In this document: positions 34,153-43,285 of the stretch, in pieces
How positions within the stretch are numbered: the first letter of the stretch is position 1
Layout of the letters: each line of letters opens with the position of its first letter
Source of the DNA: Pseudomonas sp. MWU15-20650
GTDB taxonomy: Bacteria > Pseudomonadota > Gammaproteobacteria > Pseudomonadales > Pseudomonadaceae
Assembly: GCF_023242475.1 (NCBI RefSeq)
Contig: NZ_JALJFG010000023.1
Span: 30,614-94,613, forward strand
Direction of reading: 5' to 3'
Length of the DNA stretch: 64,000 nucleotides
Notes under the pieces: model-generated
Seen by the model: only the letters and a program-made list of their open reading frames with translations
Database searches by the model: none
What the model was told of the DNA's origin: nothing
Translations under genes and position numbers: made by a program

Positions 34153-35022
34153 ATGAGCCAAGTATTGGAAGATCTGGTGGACTTGCTGACCCTGGAACCG
34201 ATTGAGGAAAACCTCTTTCGCGGCCGCAGCCAGGACCTGGGTTTTCGCCAACTGTTCGGCGGGCAGGTGCTCGGCCAGTCGTTGTCGGCGGCCAGCCAGA
34301 CGGTAGAAGAAGCGCGGCACGTCCATTCCTTGCACGGCTATTTCCTGCGCCCTGGTGATGCGGCCTTGCCGGTGGTGTATTCGGTAGACCGCGTGCGCGA
34401 CGGCGGCAGTTTCAGCACGCGCCGGGTGACGGCGATCCAGAAGGGCAACCCGATCTTTACCTGCAGCGCCTCGTTCCAGTACGACGAAGCGGGCTTTGAA
34501 CACCAGACCACCATGCCCGTGGTGGTCGGCCCGGAAAACCTGCCGTCGGAGCTGGAACTGACGAAACAGCGTGCGCACCTGATCCCCGAGCACATGCGCG
34601 ACAAGTTGCTGTGCCCCAAGCCCATCGAAGTTCGCCCGGTCACCGAAAAAGACCCGTTCAACCCGCAGCCGTCCGACCCGGTCAAGTACGTATGGTTTCG
34701 TGCCGACGGCGCCCTGGCTGAAACGCCGGCGCTGCATAAATACCTGCTGGCCTATGCCTCGGACTTTGGCCTGCTGACCACCTCGTTGCTGCCCCATGGC
34801 AAGACGGTTTGGCAAAAAGACATGCAGGTCGCCAGTCTCGACCACGCGTTGTGGTTCCACGCCGATCTGCGCGCCGACGACTGGCTGCTCTATGCCATGG
34901 ACAGCCCGTGGGCCGGCAACTCCCGAGGGTTCTCCCGAGGCAGCGTGTACAACCGTGCCGGGCAGTTGGTGGCGTCGGTGACCCAGGAAGGCTTGATTCG
35001 CCACCGCAAGGATTGGGCATGA
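34153..35022 (+). CDS. tesB: Acyl-CoA thioesterase II
   Basis: A 289-residue double hot-dog thioesterase starting MSQVLEDLVDLLTLEPIEENLFRG. The family segments VHSLHGYFLRPGD, GGSFSTRRVTAIQ and, in the second domain, SLDHALWFHADLRADDWLLYAMDSPWAG contain the catalytic Asp, Gln/Thr region typical of TesB. It hydrolyses medium/long acyl-CoA to the free acid. The gene overlaps the HAD gene by 4 bp (ATGA), suggesting a translationally coupled pair. Confidence 0.95.
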   Translation: MSQVLEDLVDLLTLEPIEENLFRGRSQDLGFRQLFGGQVLGQSLSAASQTVEEARHVHSLHGYFLRPGDAALPVVYSVDRVRDGGSFSTRRVTAIQKGNPIFTCSASFQYDEAGFEHQTTMPVVVGPENLPSELELTKQRAHLIPEHMRDKLLCPKPIEVRPVTEKDPFNPQPSDPVKYVWFRADGALAETPALHKYLLAYASDFGLLTTSLLPHGKTVWQKDMQVASLDHALWFHADLRADDWLLYAMDSPWAGNSRGFSRGSVYNRAGQLVASVTQEGLIRHRKDWA

Positions 35023-35606
35023 GCCTGGCGGACGTTAAGCACTGGGTATTCGACATGGACGGCACCCTCACGGTGGCCGTCCACGACTTTGCCGCGATTC
35101 GCGTGGCGCTGGAAATTCCGCCTGAGGATGACATCCTCACGCATCTCGCGGCGTTGCCGGCGCCGGTTGCGGCGGCCAAGCATGCCTGGTTGCTGGAGCA
35201 CGAGCGCGAGCTGGCGCTGGGTTCGATTGCGGCCGACGGCGCGGTGCAGCTAGTGCGTGAGCTGGCCGGGCGTGGTTATCGCCTGGGGATTCTGACCCGC
35301 AATGCGCGTGAGTTGGCGCACGTGACGTTGGAGGCGATTGGCCTGGCGGACTGCTTTGCCGTCGAGGATGTACTGGGCCGTGACGACGCGCCGCCCAAGC
35401 CGGATCCAGGGGGGTTGCTGAAGCTGGCAGCCGCTTGGGGTGTAGCGCCGAGCGAGATGGTGATGGTCGGCGATTACCGCTTTGATCTGGACTGCGGCCG
35501 GGCAGCGGGGACCAAGACCGTGTTGGTCAACTTGCCGGAAAACCCGTGGCCGGAATTGGCGGATTGGCACGCGGCAGATTGCGCTGTGCTGCGCCAAATG
35601 ATCTAG
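35019..35606 (+). CDS. HAD-family hydrolase (phosphoglycolate-phosphatase-like)
   Basis: A 195-residue protein. HAD motif I is FDMDGTLT (residues 10-17), motif II is ILTRNAR, motif III lysine is in PPKPDPGG, and motif IV is MVGDYRFDLDCG. The small helical cap (residues 20-85) fits subfamily IA. It probably dephosphorylates a small metabolite. Coupled to tesB by a 4-bp overlap. Confidence 0.9.
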   Translation: MSLADVKHWVFDMDGTLTVAVHDFAAIRVALEIPPEDDILTHLAALPAPVAAAKHAWLLEHERELALGSIAADGAVQLVRELAGRGYRLGILTRNARELAHVTLEAIGLADCFAVEDVLGRDDAPPKPDPGGLLKLAAAWGVAPSEMVMVGDYRFDLDCGRAAGTKTVLVNLPENPWPELADWHAADCAVLRQMI

Positions 35607-35621
35607 CCCAGGCAATAGAGG

Positions 35622-35655
35622 GCAAATGTGGGAGGGTTTTTGCCCTCAAGGTTGA
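35622..35655. repeat. Solitary REP
   Basis: ATGTGGGAGGGTTTTTGCCCTC-type sequence at about 35625-35646, a diverged REP with hairpin potential between two convergent genes. Confidence 0.6.
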
Positions 35656-35669
35656 CCCGGTGTTGTCAG

Positions 35670-36656
35670 TTATTGCGTGAACAACACCTTCTCTCCCTGC
35701 GGCGAGGTGAACATCTTATCCCCGTCATGCCCAACCCCCGGCACTTCCACCAGCTTATGGCTCAACTGCGGATGGCGTTGCTTGAGGTAGTCAAAGTAGT
35801 TGTGCCCGCGAATCAGGCGATACGCGCCCTGGGTTTGGGCTTCGCAGCTTTTATCCAGCGCCGGGTGGTTGGGGTCGGTGTCTTGCTGGCCCAGCAGGTA
35901 GGTGATGTTGCGTGACACGTAGGTCTGCTCAAGCTGCTCGGCACTCTGGCCCTTGGCGTACGCCGGCAGGTTTTGCATGCCGTATTTCCAGTCGTTGAAG
36001 CCAGGGCAGCTGGCGACCTCGAACTTCACCGGCCGCTGTGGACTGAAGTAGGCGTAGGACGATGGGTTGGCCACCACGTAACGCAAGCTGATGCCGGCCG
36101 TTTGCAGCATCGGCTGGTCATGGCCGGTGAGGGCGAAGCGCTGCACCACCTGGCCACCGCCGGAATGGCCGGCGACCACGATTTCTTTCAGTGCCGGGAA
36201 CAGCGTGCGGTTGCCCAAGTGCTTGATGATCTCGTCGAGGGCGCCGTAGGAGCTGATCTGGCCTGGGCCGGTCGAGGGTGTGCCGGCCATCCAGTCATCG
36301 CCCTTCCAGCGCAGCACTTGGTCGCCCAAGTGGTTGGGCTGGATGTCGGAAGTGTTGAGAAACTGCGGCGCGATGACTAGCGTGTTGGCGGCAACCCCTG
36401 CGTGTTCGGCGGCGTCTTCGCCGCTTTTGAGGTAAGTCTGCGCATTGCGCAGGCGCCCGTGCACGACGATCAACGCCCGGGTGACGTTGGGCAGCGGCTG
36501 GTTCCAGTCCTGGCTCAACCCCAGGCTGAGGTCACCGGCCTCCAGGTGAAAGCGATCAGGGCTGACCACGTTGATGGCATGCGCTTTCTCGGCGGCCCAC
36601 GTGTTGGCGCAGAAGGTGGCTAACGCCCCCAGTACGAACCCCAATCGTCTGTTCAT
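35670..36656 (-). CDS. Secreted alpha/beta hydrolase
   Basis: A 328-residue protein with a signal peptide (MNRRLGFVLGALATFCANTWA). The nucleophile elbow is GHSGGGQVV (Ser near residue 167), the oxyanion strand is ALIVVHGRLRNAQ, and the terminal His is in VPGVGHDGDKM. The fold is clear; substrate is not. It lies immediately downstream of the YpfJ metallopeptidase gene, with no gap, so both are probably cotranscribed envelope proteins. Confidence 0.85.
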   Translation of the reverse strand: MNRRLGFVLGALATFCANTWAAEKAHAINVVSPDRFHLEAGDLSLGLSQDWNQPLPNVTRALIVVHGRLRNAQTYLKSGEDAAEHAGVAANTLVIAPQFLNTSDIQPNHLGDQVLRWKGDDWMAGTPSTGPGQISSYGALDEIIKHLGNRTLFPALKEIVVAGHSGGGQVVQRFALTGHDQPMLQTAGISLRYVVANPSSYAYFSPQRPVKFEVASCPGFNDWKYGMQNLPAYAKGQSAEQLEQTYVSRNITYLLGQQDTDPNHPALDKSCEAQTQGAYRLIRGHNYFDYLKQRHPQLSHKLVEVPGVGHDGDKMFTSPQGEKVLFTQ

Positions 36657-37544
36657 TTAGAGATTCTTCGCGGTAAAGGTATCGCATTGAGCGATCTGGC
36701 CCTGGGCGAAGCCGGTCTTGAACCAGCGAACCCGCTGCGCCGAGGTACCGTGGGTAAACGAGTCCGGCACGACGCGCCCTTGACCCTGTTGTTGCAAACG
36801 GTCATCGCCAATGGCGTTGGCCGCATTCAGTGCGGCTTCAATATCACCGGGCTCCAGCCAGTTCAGGCGTTTTTGCGCGCGGTTGGCCCAGACGCCGGCG
36901 AAGCAGTCGGCTTGCAGTTCTTGACGTACCAGCAGGCCACCATCGCCTTGCATCTGCATGCCTTGCTGGCGCGCAGCTTGAATCTTGGCCGAGATGCCCA
37001 GCAGCGTTTGTACGTGGTGCCCGACCTCGTGGGCGATCACATAAGCCTGGGCGAATTCACCGGAAGCCTGGAAGCGTTGGGACATTTCCCGGAAGAAATC
37101 CAGGTCCAGGTACACCTGTTGGTCGGCCGGGCAATAGAACGGGCCGCTGGCCGAGGTCGCGCCACCGCAGGCGGAGTTCACCCGGCCGCGGAACAGGATC
37201 AGTTTCGGGTTCTTGTAAACCAGGCCGTTTTCCTGGAACACCTGGGCCCAGGTGTCTTCGGTGTCGCCCAGGACGGCGCGTACGAAATCGGCTTGTTGGT
37301 CGTTGGCCGGCGGCGCCTGGCGCGACTGTGTGCTGACCGACGGTGCCTGCTCCATCTGGCCGCTCAACTGGCCGAGGATCTGCATCGGGTCCTGGCCGGT
37401 CAGCCAGCCAATGCCCACGATCAGCACAATCGCTGTCAGGCTCAGGCCCTTGCCGCCACCAAAGCGCATGCCACCACCGCCACCGCCACTGTCATCGCGG
37501 GCATCCACCACGTTGTCGCTGCGTCGGCCTTTTTTCCATAGCAT
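36657..37544 (-). CDS. ypfJ: YpfJ-type neutral zinc metallopeptidase
   Basis: A 295-residue protein of the KPN_02809/YpfJ family. It has a Gly/Asp-rich N-terminus, one membrane helix (about residues 33-50, GLSLTAIVLIVGIGWLTG), and the zinc motif VIAHEVGHHVQTLLG (HExxH). Conserved ACGGATSASGPFYCPADQQVYLDLDFF and ELQADCFAGVWA follow. The extracytoplasmic peptidase substrate is unknown. The start ATG is at 37544. Confidence 0.93.
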   Translation of the reverse strand: MLWKKGRRSDNVVDARDDSGGGGGGMRFGGGKGLSLTAIVLIVGIGWLTGQDPMQILGQLSGQMEQAPSVSTQSRQAPPANDQQADFVRAVLGDTEDTWAQVFQENGLVYKNPKLILFRGRVNSACGGATSASGPFYCPADQQVYLDLDFFREMSQRFQASGEFAQAYVIAHEVGHHVQTLLGISAKIQAARQQGMQMQGDGGLLVRQELQADCFAGVWANRAQKRLNWLEPGDIEAALNAANAIGDDRLQQQGQGRVVPDSFTHGTSAQRVRWFKTGFAQGQIAQCDTFTAKNL

Positions 37545-37589
37545 GGGAGCAATCCTCTGTGTGCAAACCGTGATTGATTATGGTCGTTA

Positions 37590-38003
37590 TTAACGGCAAT
37601 AGCCTTCGCCGGTGGCGACGATCAGGCAGTCTTTTTTATCCGCCAGCCATTTCAGGCCAGTGGCCTCGCCGTCGCCGGCGCGCAGCAATTGCGGGCCGTC
37701 CGGGCGGGTGAAGGCGATACCGTCTTCGGCCGCTTCGCCCTTGAAGGTGCCGGAGTCGTCGGCGTCGAGGCCGTATCGCATGGTAAGAAGGTAGTGGCCC
37801 CGCCCAATGCTGTCATCCTTGGCGATGGTCAGGTTCAAGCCTTCGACGCCGATCCACTGGCCGACCCATTTGTCGGTAGGTGGGGTTTGCGGCACCAGGG
37901 TTGCTTGCACGGACGGTGGCGCGGGCTTGGGCGCTTCTTTCGCCTCTTTATTGCAGGCGGTCAGCAGTACGAGGGTAGAAAGAACAAAGAGTGTTTTTTT
38001 CAT
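37590..38003 (-). CDS. Small lipoprotein
   Basis: A 137-residue protein with a lipobox (MKKTLFVLSTLVLLTACNK, Cys17). A proline-rich spacer and a beta-rich domain (WVGQWIGVEGLNLTIAKDD...RGHYLLTMRY) follow, and it closes with two cysteines (KKDCLIVATGEGYCR) that could pair. The outline resembles a calycin-type or META-like beta fold, but I do not recognise the family. Probably anchored in the outer membrane. Confidence 0.78.
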   Translation of the reverse strand: MKKTLFVLSTLVLLTACNKEAKEAPKPAPPSVQATLVPQTPPTDKWVGQWIGVEGLNLTIAKDDSIGRGHYLLTMRYGLDADDSGTFKGEAAEDGIAFTRPDGPQLLRAGDGEATGLKWLADKKDCLIVATGEGYCR

Positions 38004-38201
38004 AACGGCAAAGCCTTGGTTAAAAAGTGTGCAACGCGTGGGCAAACGTGCAGCGTTGGACTCGGATCCCGTGATTTAGTGCGCTGTTCGCACGGTGTTT
38101 GGTTATGCTTTGGGGGCAGACTCCAGCCCGGCTGCTAGATTACCGGGTTGAGCGCTACCTTGTTCAGTGCTCAGCGTTCAGCTCGCCATGCAGAGAATTC
38201 A

Positions 38202-39080
38202 ATGACTGTCAGTACCCCGCTCTCAGGTGTCAACCGCCCCTTCAAAGGCATCGTGCTGATTGTGGTGGCGACGTTTCTGTTCTCCAGCCACGATGCCTTG
38301 TCCAAATACCTGGCCGGGTTCTACCCCATCGTGATGGTGGTGTGGGCGCGGTACATGGTGCACACCTTGCTGATGGCCGGGATTTTCCTGCCGCAATCGG
38401 GCTTGCGCGTGTTGCGCAGCAAGCGGCCGGGAATGCAGGTGGTACGGGCGTTGTGCCTGTTGGGAACCAGCCTGTTTTTCACCTCGGCCTTGCATTACAT
38501 CCCGTTGGCGGAAGCTACGGCGGTGAACTTTCTCGCGCCGATTCTGGTGACCGCCCTTTCGGTGCCGCTGCTCGGTGAGCATGTGACACGTGGCCAGTGG
38601 CTGGCGGTAATCTGCGGGTTTATCGGCGTGCTGGTGATCATCCATCCGGGCGGTGAGTTGTTCACCCCGGCGGTGTTGCTGCCGTTGTGCTCAGCGCTGT
38701 TCTTCTGTTTCTACCAACTGCTCACACGCATCCTCAGCCAATACGACACGCCGACCACCAGCAATTTTTTTGCCGGCCTGTGCAACACCTTGGTGATGAG
38801 TGCGCTGGTGCCGTTCTTTTGGCAGGTGCCAACCCTGTGGCACGGGGTAATGATGCTGGCGCTGGGCACCTGTGGGATGACGGCGCACTTGATGCTTACC
38901 CAGGCGTTCCGTTTCGCCGCCCCGGCGTTGCTGGCGCCGTTCGGTTATTGCCAGATCGTGTTCGCGGGGTTGTTGGGCTGGTTGGTGTTTGCCCATACCC
39001 CCGACGTGACCACGGTGATCGGCATCGGGGTGATTTGCATGAGCGGGTTGGCCGCTGCCTGGCAGCAGCGGCGGCGTTGA
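38202..39080 (+). CDS. EamA/DMT family transporter
   Basis: A 292-residue protein from the ATG at 38202 (MTVSTPLSGVNRPFKG), with ten membrane helices in two EamA repeats. It has the typical Ala/Asn-rich end of the first half (HYIPLAEATAVNFLAPILVTALSVPLLGE) and GYCQIVFAGLLGWLVF in the second. It belongs to the RhaT/RarD-like branch; the substrate is unknown. It converges with the MFS gene, with two bases between the stops. Confidence 0.85.
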   Translation: MTVSTPLSGVNRPFKGIVLIVVATFLFSSHDALSKYLAGFYPIVMVVWARYMVHTLLMAGIFLPQSGLRVLRSKRPGMQVVRALCLLGTSLFFTSALHYIPLAEATAVNFLAPILVTALSVPLLGEHVTRGQWLAVICGFIGVLVIIHPGGELFTPAVLLPLCSALFFCFYQLLTRILSQYDTPTTSNFFAGLCNTLVMSALVPFFWQVPTLWHGVMMLALGTCGMTAHLMLTQAFRFAAPALLAPFGYCQIVFAGLLGWLVFAHTPDVTTVIGIGVICMSGLAAAWQQRRR

Positions 39081-39081
39081 G

Positions 39082-40416
39082 TTACCGGTCGACGGTAGGA
39101 ATCTTGCGCGGTGCCATGAAGTACATCCAGATCAGCGCAATGAAGTACATCGCGGGGATCAGGGTGAACAACACGGTGTAGTTGTTGTGGGTCACCGTGA
39201 GGATATGGCCCACGATCTGGGTCATGAACATGCCACCGATGGCCGCGCACATCCCGCCGAAACCGAACACCGTGCTCATCATGTGCTTGGGCGTGTAGTC
39301 CATCACCAGGCTCCAGATATTGGCGGTCCATGCCTGGTGGGCGCCGATGGCCAGGGAGATGGCGAACACCGCGACCCACAGCTGGCTGGAGCCGGCCGCC
39401 ATGATCACCCCGACGATGCAGCAGGCAAACAACAGCATCGACAGCAGTCGCGCCTTGATCGAGTTCATCCCGCGGCCGATCAGGAACGACGACAGAATGC
39501 CCCCACCCACGCTGCCGAAATCGGCGGTCAGGTAAATGATGATCAGCGGGATGCCCATCTGAGTCACGTTAATGCCCAGGTTGTATTGCTGGTTCAGAAA
39601 CGGCGGCAACCAGTACAGGTAGAACCAGAACACCGGTGCGGTCAGCGAATAGGCGAGGGCGAAGGCCCACGTGCCACGCATGCGCAGGATACGGCTGAAC
39701 GGAACGCGGGGTTGTTCCGGCTCGACTTCCTGTTGCACGTAGTCCAGTTCGGATTGTTTGACGGTGGGGTGCTCTTCCGGGTTGTAGTACTTCAAGCCCC
39801 AGCACACCAGCCAGATACCGCCGAGCGCCGACATGCACAGGAACGCCGCCTGCCAGCCCCAGACGTGGAGGATCAACGGCAGCAGCATCGGCGTCATCAT
39901 CGCCCCGACGTTGGTGCCGGCATTGAAGATACCGGTGGCCACTGCGCGCTCGCCGGCGGGGAACCACAGGCGGGTGGTCTTGACGCAGGCCGGGTAGTTG
40001 GCCGCTTCGGTCAGCCCGAGGATAAAGCGGCAGACCATAAAGCCCACGGCCGACGTGGCCAGGCCATGGGCGCCAGTGGCCAGGCTCCACAACAAAACGG
40101 CACAGAAGAACACGCGCTTGACGCCTACCCGGTCGATCAAGCGGCCTTGCAGCACAAAGCCGATGGCGTAGCCGACCTGGAACCAGAAGTTGATGTTGGC
40201 GTAGTCCATCGCCGTCCAACTCATTTCCTTGGCGAGGATCGGCTGCATTACGCCCAGGGCGGCGCGGTCGATGTAGTTCAGGGTGGTGGCGAAGAACACC
40301 AGGGCCAGCATGCCCCAGCGGGTTTTACCCACGGCCAGGGCGCCGCGGATCTTGTCGCCGATGCCGGCGTGCGGGTTGCCCGGGCGCTCGGCCAGGACGG
40401 AGTTTTGCGAAGGCAT
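39082..40416 (-). CDS. MFS transporter of the quinate/shikimate locus (ACS family)
   Basis: A 444-residue protein with 12 membrane helices from the ATG at 40416 (MPSQNSVLAERPGNPHAGIGDK). Family motifs include FFATTLNYIDRAALGVMQP, LIDRVGVKRVF and FILGLTEAANYPACVKTTRLWFPAGERAVATGIFNAGTNVGAM, the anion:cation symporter pattern. It is divergent from quiC, so it likely imports quinate, shikimate or protocatechuate-type acids. The intergenic region holds the candidate operator at 40537-40551. Confidence 0.85.
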   Translation of the reverse strand: MPSQNSVLAERPGNPHAGIGDKIRGALAVGKTRWGMLALVFFATTLNYIDRAALGVMQPILAKEMSWTAMDYANINFWFQVGYAIGFVLQGRLIDRVGVKRVFFCAVLLWSLATGAHGLATSAVGFMVCRFILGLTEAANYPACVKTTRLWFPAGERAVATGIFNAGTNVGAMMTPMLLPLILHVWGWQAAFLCMSALGGIWLVCWGLKYYNPEEHPTVKQSELDYVQQEVEPEQPRVPFSRILRMRGTWAFALAYSLTAPVFWFYLYWLPPFLNQQYNLGINVTQMGIPLIIIYLTADFGSVGGGILSSFLIGRGMNSIKARLLSMLLFACCIVGVIMAAGSSQLWVAVFAISLAIGAHQAWTANIWSLVMDYTPKHMMSTVFGFGGMCAAIGGMFMTQIVGHILTVTHNNYTVLFTLIPAMYFIALIWMYFMAPRKIPTVDR

Positions 40417-40536
40417 GAGGTCGTACCCGTTTTTTGAATTTTTTATGGTGTGTTCTGGGTCTTTTTTTCTATAAGGCTTGCGTGGTCGATGGTGCGCAGT
40501 GGTTAAAAAGTCGTCAATTCGCCAAAGGGGCATAGT

Positions 40537-40551
40537 GTTCGATAATCGCAC
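40537..40551. promoter_or_regulatory. Candidate operator, PcaR/IclR-like or QuiR box
   Basis: GTTCGATAATCGCAC lies between the divergent MFS and quiC genes. It is nearly identical to GTTCGATTATCGAAC at 45197-45211, upstream of aroQ. The sequence resembles the published binding site of IclR-type regulators PcaR/PcaU, from memory. The local TetR protein is an alternative binder. Confidence 0.7.
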
Positions 40552-40616
40552 CAAAAACTAACCGGTTCGTACATTTTAATTGCTGCCTGTAGGCTGGGGG
40601 CGAATAATTTGGTGCA

Positions 40617-40624
40617 AACAACAA
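40617..40624 (+). promoter_or_regulatory. Crc/Hfq CA motif at the quiC start
   Basis: AACAACAA fits the AANAANAA catabolite-repression motif exactly and sits 18 nt upstream of the quiC start. Hfq/Crc binding there would block translation when preferred carbon sources are present. Confidence 0.65.
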
Positions 40625-40641
40625 TGGCCGGGAGTCGCCCC

Positions 40642-42543
40642 ATGCAACGTTCCATCGCTACCGTTTCCTTGAGCGGCACTTTGCCGGAAAAGCTGGAGGC
40701 CATCGCCGCCGCTGGGTTTGATGGCGTGGAAATCTTTGAGAACGACTTGTTGTATTACGATGGCAGCCCCCGGGAAGTTAGGCAGATGTGCGCTGACCTC
40801 GGTATTGCCATCACGTTGTTCCAGCCGTTTCGCGACTTTGAAGGTTGCCGCCGCGACCGCCTGGCGCGCAACCTGGAGCGCGCCGAGCGAAAGTTCGACC
40901 TGATGCAGGAGCTGGGTACCGACCTGGTGTTGGTGTGCAGCAACGCCTCGGCCGATTCGGTAGGCGATGAGCGTATCCTGCTCGACGATTTGAGCCTGCT
41001 GGCCGAACATGCCGGCCGCCGTGGCTTGCGCATCGGCTATGAGGCGCTGGCCTGGGGCAGGCATGTGAACACTTGGCAGCAGGTGTGGAACCTGGTGCGT
41101 CAGGTCGACCACCCAAGCCTTGGCGTGTTGCTCGACAGCTTCCATACCCTGTCGCTCAAGGGCGACCCCAGCGCCATCGCTGACATCCCTGGCGATAAGA
41201 TCTTCTTTGTGCAAATGGCCGACGCACCGATCTTGGCCATGGATGTGCTGGAGTGGAGCCGGCATTTCCGTTGCTTCCCGGGCCAGGGCGAATTCGACCT
41301 CCCAGGCTTTCTGGCGCCGATCATCAAGAGTGGCTACACCGGGCCCTTGTCCCTGGAAATCTTCAACGACGGCTTTCGCGCGGCACCTACCCGGGCCAAC
41401 GCGGCGGACGGCCTGCGCTCGTTGCTGTACCTGGAAGAGAAAACACGCCAGCGCCTGGCCGAGCAATCGTCCATCAAGCCCGCCGACATTCTGTTTGAAA
41501 CCCCTGCGGCCAGTGAGTACGACGGTATCGAATTCCTGGAGTTCGCCGTGGATGAAAACCTCGCGGCCAAGCTCACGCAATGGCTGGAGCGCCTGGGCTT
41601 CGTCAAGGCCGGGCAACATCGTTCCAAGAGCGTCAGCCTGTTGCGCCAGGGTGATATCAACCTGATCCTCAATTGCGAACCCTATTCCTTTGCCCACAAC
41701 TTTTTCGAGGCGCATGGCGCGTCGTTGTGCGCCACGGCGATTCGAGTCAAAGACAGTGCCAAGGCATTGGAGCGGGCGGTGGCCTACAAGGGCCAGCCTT
41801 ATCGCGGCCTGGTGGGGCCCAACGAGCTGGAGTTGGCGGCGGTACGTGCGCCGGATGGCAGCCTGATTTATCTGGTCGACCAAAACAACGGCGGGCTGTA
41901 CGACACCGACTTCAACCTGCAACCGGCCACCGCTTCCAGCGGCGGCTTGCTGCGCATCGACCATATGGCCATGGCCTTGCCTGCCGACAGCCTCGACAGT
42001 TGGGTGCTGTTCTACAAGAGCCTGCTGGACTTCGAGGCCGATGACGAAGTGGTACTGCCCGATCCTTATGGCCTGGTGAAAAGCCGTGCGTTGCGCAGCC
42101 GCTGCAGCTCGATTCGCTTGCCGCTGAATATTTCCGAGAACCGCAACACCGCCATTTCCCACGCACTGTCGAGTTATCGTGGCTCGGGTGTGCACCATAT
42201 TGCTTTCGACTGTGCAGACATCTTTGCCGAAGTGCGCCGGGCCAAGGAAGCCGGCGTGCCGCTGCTGGATATCCCGCTCAACTACTATGACGACTTGGCC
42301 GCGCGTTTCGATTTTGACGATGAGTTCCTCAGCGAGTTGGCGTACTACAACGTGCTGTACGACCGAGACGCCCAGGGTGGTGAGTTGTTTCACGTGTACA
42401 CCGAGGCGTTCGAAGGGCGGTTTTTCTTCGAGATCATCCAGCGCAAGAACGGTTATGCCGGCTACGGCGCAGCCAACGTGGCCGTGCGCCTGGCGGCTAT
42501 GGCCAAATCCCGCAGCGGCGCGGCACGTCAGGCGCGATTGTAG
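40642..42543 (+). CDS. quiC: 3-Dehydroshikimate dehydratase (QuiC; isomerase-like plus HPPD-like domains)
   Basis: A 633-residue two-domain protein. Residues 1-270 are a sugar-phosphate isomerase/AP-endonuclease-2 TIM barrel with metal-ligand candidates (RIGYEALAWGRHV, GVLLDSFHTL, FFVQMADAP, LSLEIFNDGF). Residues about 285-620 are a 4-hydroxyphenylpyruvate-dioxygenase-like VOC domain (DGIEFLEFAVDE, GVHHIAFDCADIF, FFFEIIQRKNGYAGYGAAN). This is the bacterial QuiC type, converting 3-dehydroshikimate to protocatechuate. The context of MFS, dehydrogenase and dehydratase genes supports it. Confidence 0.92.
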   Translation: MQRSIATVSLSGTLPEKLEAIAAAGFDGVEIFENDLLYYDGSPREVRQMCADLGIAITLFQPFRDFEGCRRDRLARNLERAERKFDLMQELGTDLVLVCSNASADSVGDERILLDDLSLLAEHAGRRGLRIGYEALAWGRHVNTWQQVWNLVRQVDHPSLGVLLDSFHTLSLKGDPSAIADIPGDKIFFVQMADAPILAMDVLEWSRHFRCFPGQGEFDLPGFLAPIIKSGYTGPLSLEIFNDGFRAAPTRANAADGLRSLLYLEEKTRQRLAEQSSIKPADILFETPAASEYDGIEFLEFAVDENLAAKLTQWLERLGFVKAGQHRSKSVSLLRQGDINLILNCEPYSFAHNFFEAHGASLCATAIRVKDSAKALERAVAYKGQPYRGLVGPNELELAAVRAPDGSLIYLVDQNNGGLYDTDFNLQPATASSGGLLRIDHMAMALPADSLDSWVLFYKSLLDFEADDEVVLPDPYGLVKSRALRSRCSSIRLPLNISENRNTAISHALSSYRGSGVHHIAFDCADIFAEVRRAKEAGVPLLDIPLNYYDDLAARFDFDDEFLSELAYYNVLYDRDAQGGELFHVYTEAFEGRFFFEIIQRKNGYAGYGAANVAVRLAAMAKSRSGAARQARL

Positions 42544-42619
42544 CGACGGAGAGATGCTTCCTTCGCAGAGCGCCGCAGCCCATAATCACTGCCTGCATAA
42601 CAATGGCCGTGAGCGCACC

Positions 42620-43285
42620 ATGACCTCAAGTCCCGATCTCCCCGCGGTGTCAGACGCACCGCGCAAGAGTCGTAAGAACAATCCGGAAAAGACCCGCGAG
42701 AATATTCTCCAGGAAGCCATTGTCGAGTTTGTTCAGCAGGGCCTGTCCGGCGCTCGCGTGGACGCCATCGCCGAGCGCATCCATACCTCCAAGCGCATGA
42801 TCTATTACTACTTCGGCAGCAAGGAGCAGTTGTACGTCGAAGTGCTGGAGAAGCTTTACGGCGATATCCGCAACACTGAAACGCGCATGAACCTCACGGC
42901 CCTGGAACCGCGCGAAGCGATTCGCCGGCTGGTGGAGTTCACCTTTGATCACCACGACCAGAATGTGGATTTCGTGCGTATTGTCAGCATCGAAAATATC
43001 CACAACGCCGAGTATGTGAAACGTTCTGATGCGATCAAGGCGATGAACAGCAACATCCTTGAAGGGCTGGGCGCCACCTTGCGCCGCGGTGCTGAAATGG
43101 GCTTGTTTCGCGAAGGGCTGGAGCCGTTGGACGTGCACTTGCTGATCAACTCGTTCAGCTTTTACCGAGTGTCCAACCGCCATACCTTCAGCGAGATTTT
43201 TCAGATCGAACTGTCGGATGAGGCGGTTAAACAACGGCATCGCGAGATGATTTGCGAGTCGGTGCTGCGCTACCTGCAAGCCTGA
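42620..43285 (+). CDS. TetR-family regulator of the quinate locus
   Basis: A 221-residue protein with a polar tail, a TetR helix-turn-helix domain (NILQEAIVEFVQQGLSGARVDAIAERIHTSKRMIYYYFGSKEQLY) and a C-terminal ligand domain of the type found in quinate/aromatic regulators. It follows quiC by 76 bp and is probably cotranscribed. Its last 35 bp are part of a tandem triplication downstream, so the duplicated copies are non-coding remnants. Confidence 0.9.
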   Translation: MTSSPDLPAVSDAPRKSRKNNPEKTRENILQEAIVEFVQQGLSGARVDAIAERIHTSKRMIYYYFGSKEQLYVEVLEKLYGDIRNTETRMNLTALEPREAIRRLVEFTFDHHDQNVDFVRIVSIENIHNAEYVKRSDAIKAMNSNILEGLGATLRRGAEMGLFREGLEPLDVHLLINSFSFYRVSNRHTFSEIFQIELSDEAVKQRHREMICESVLRYLQA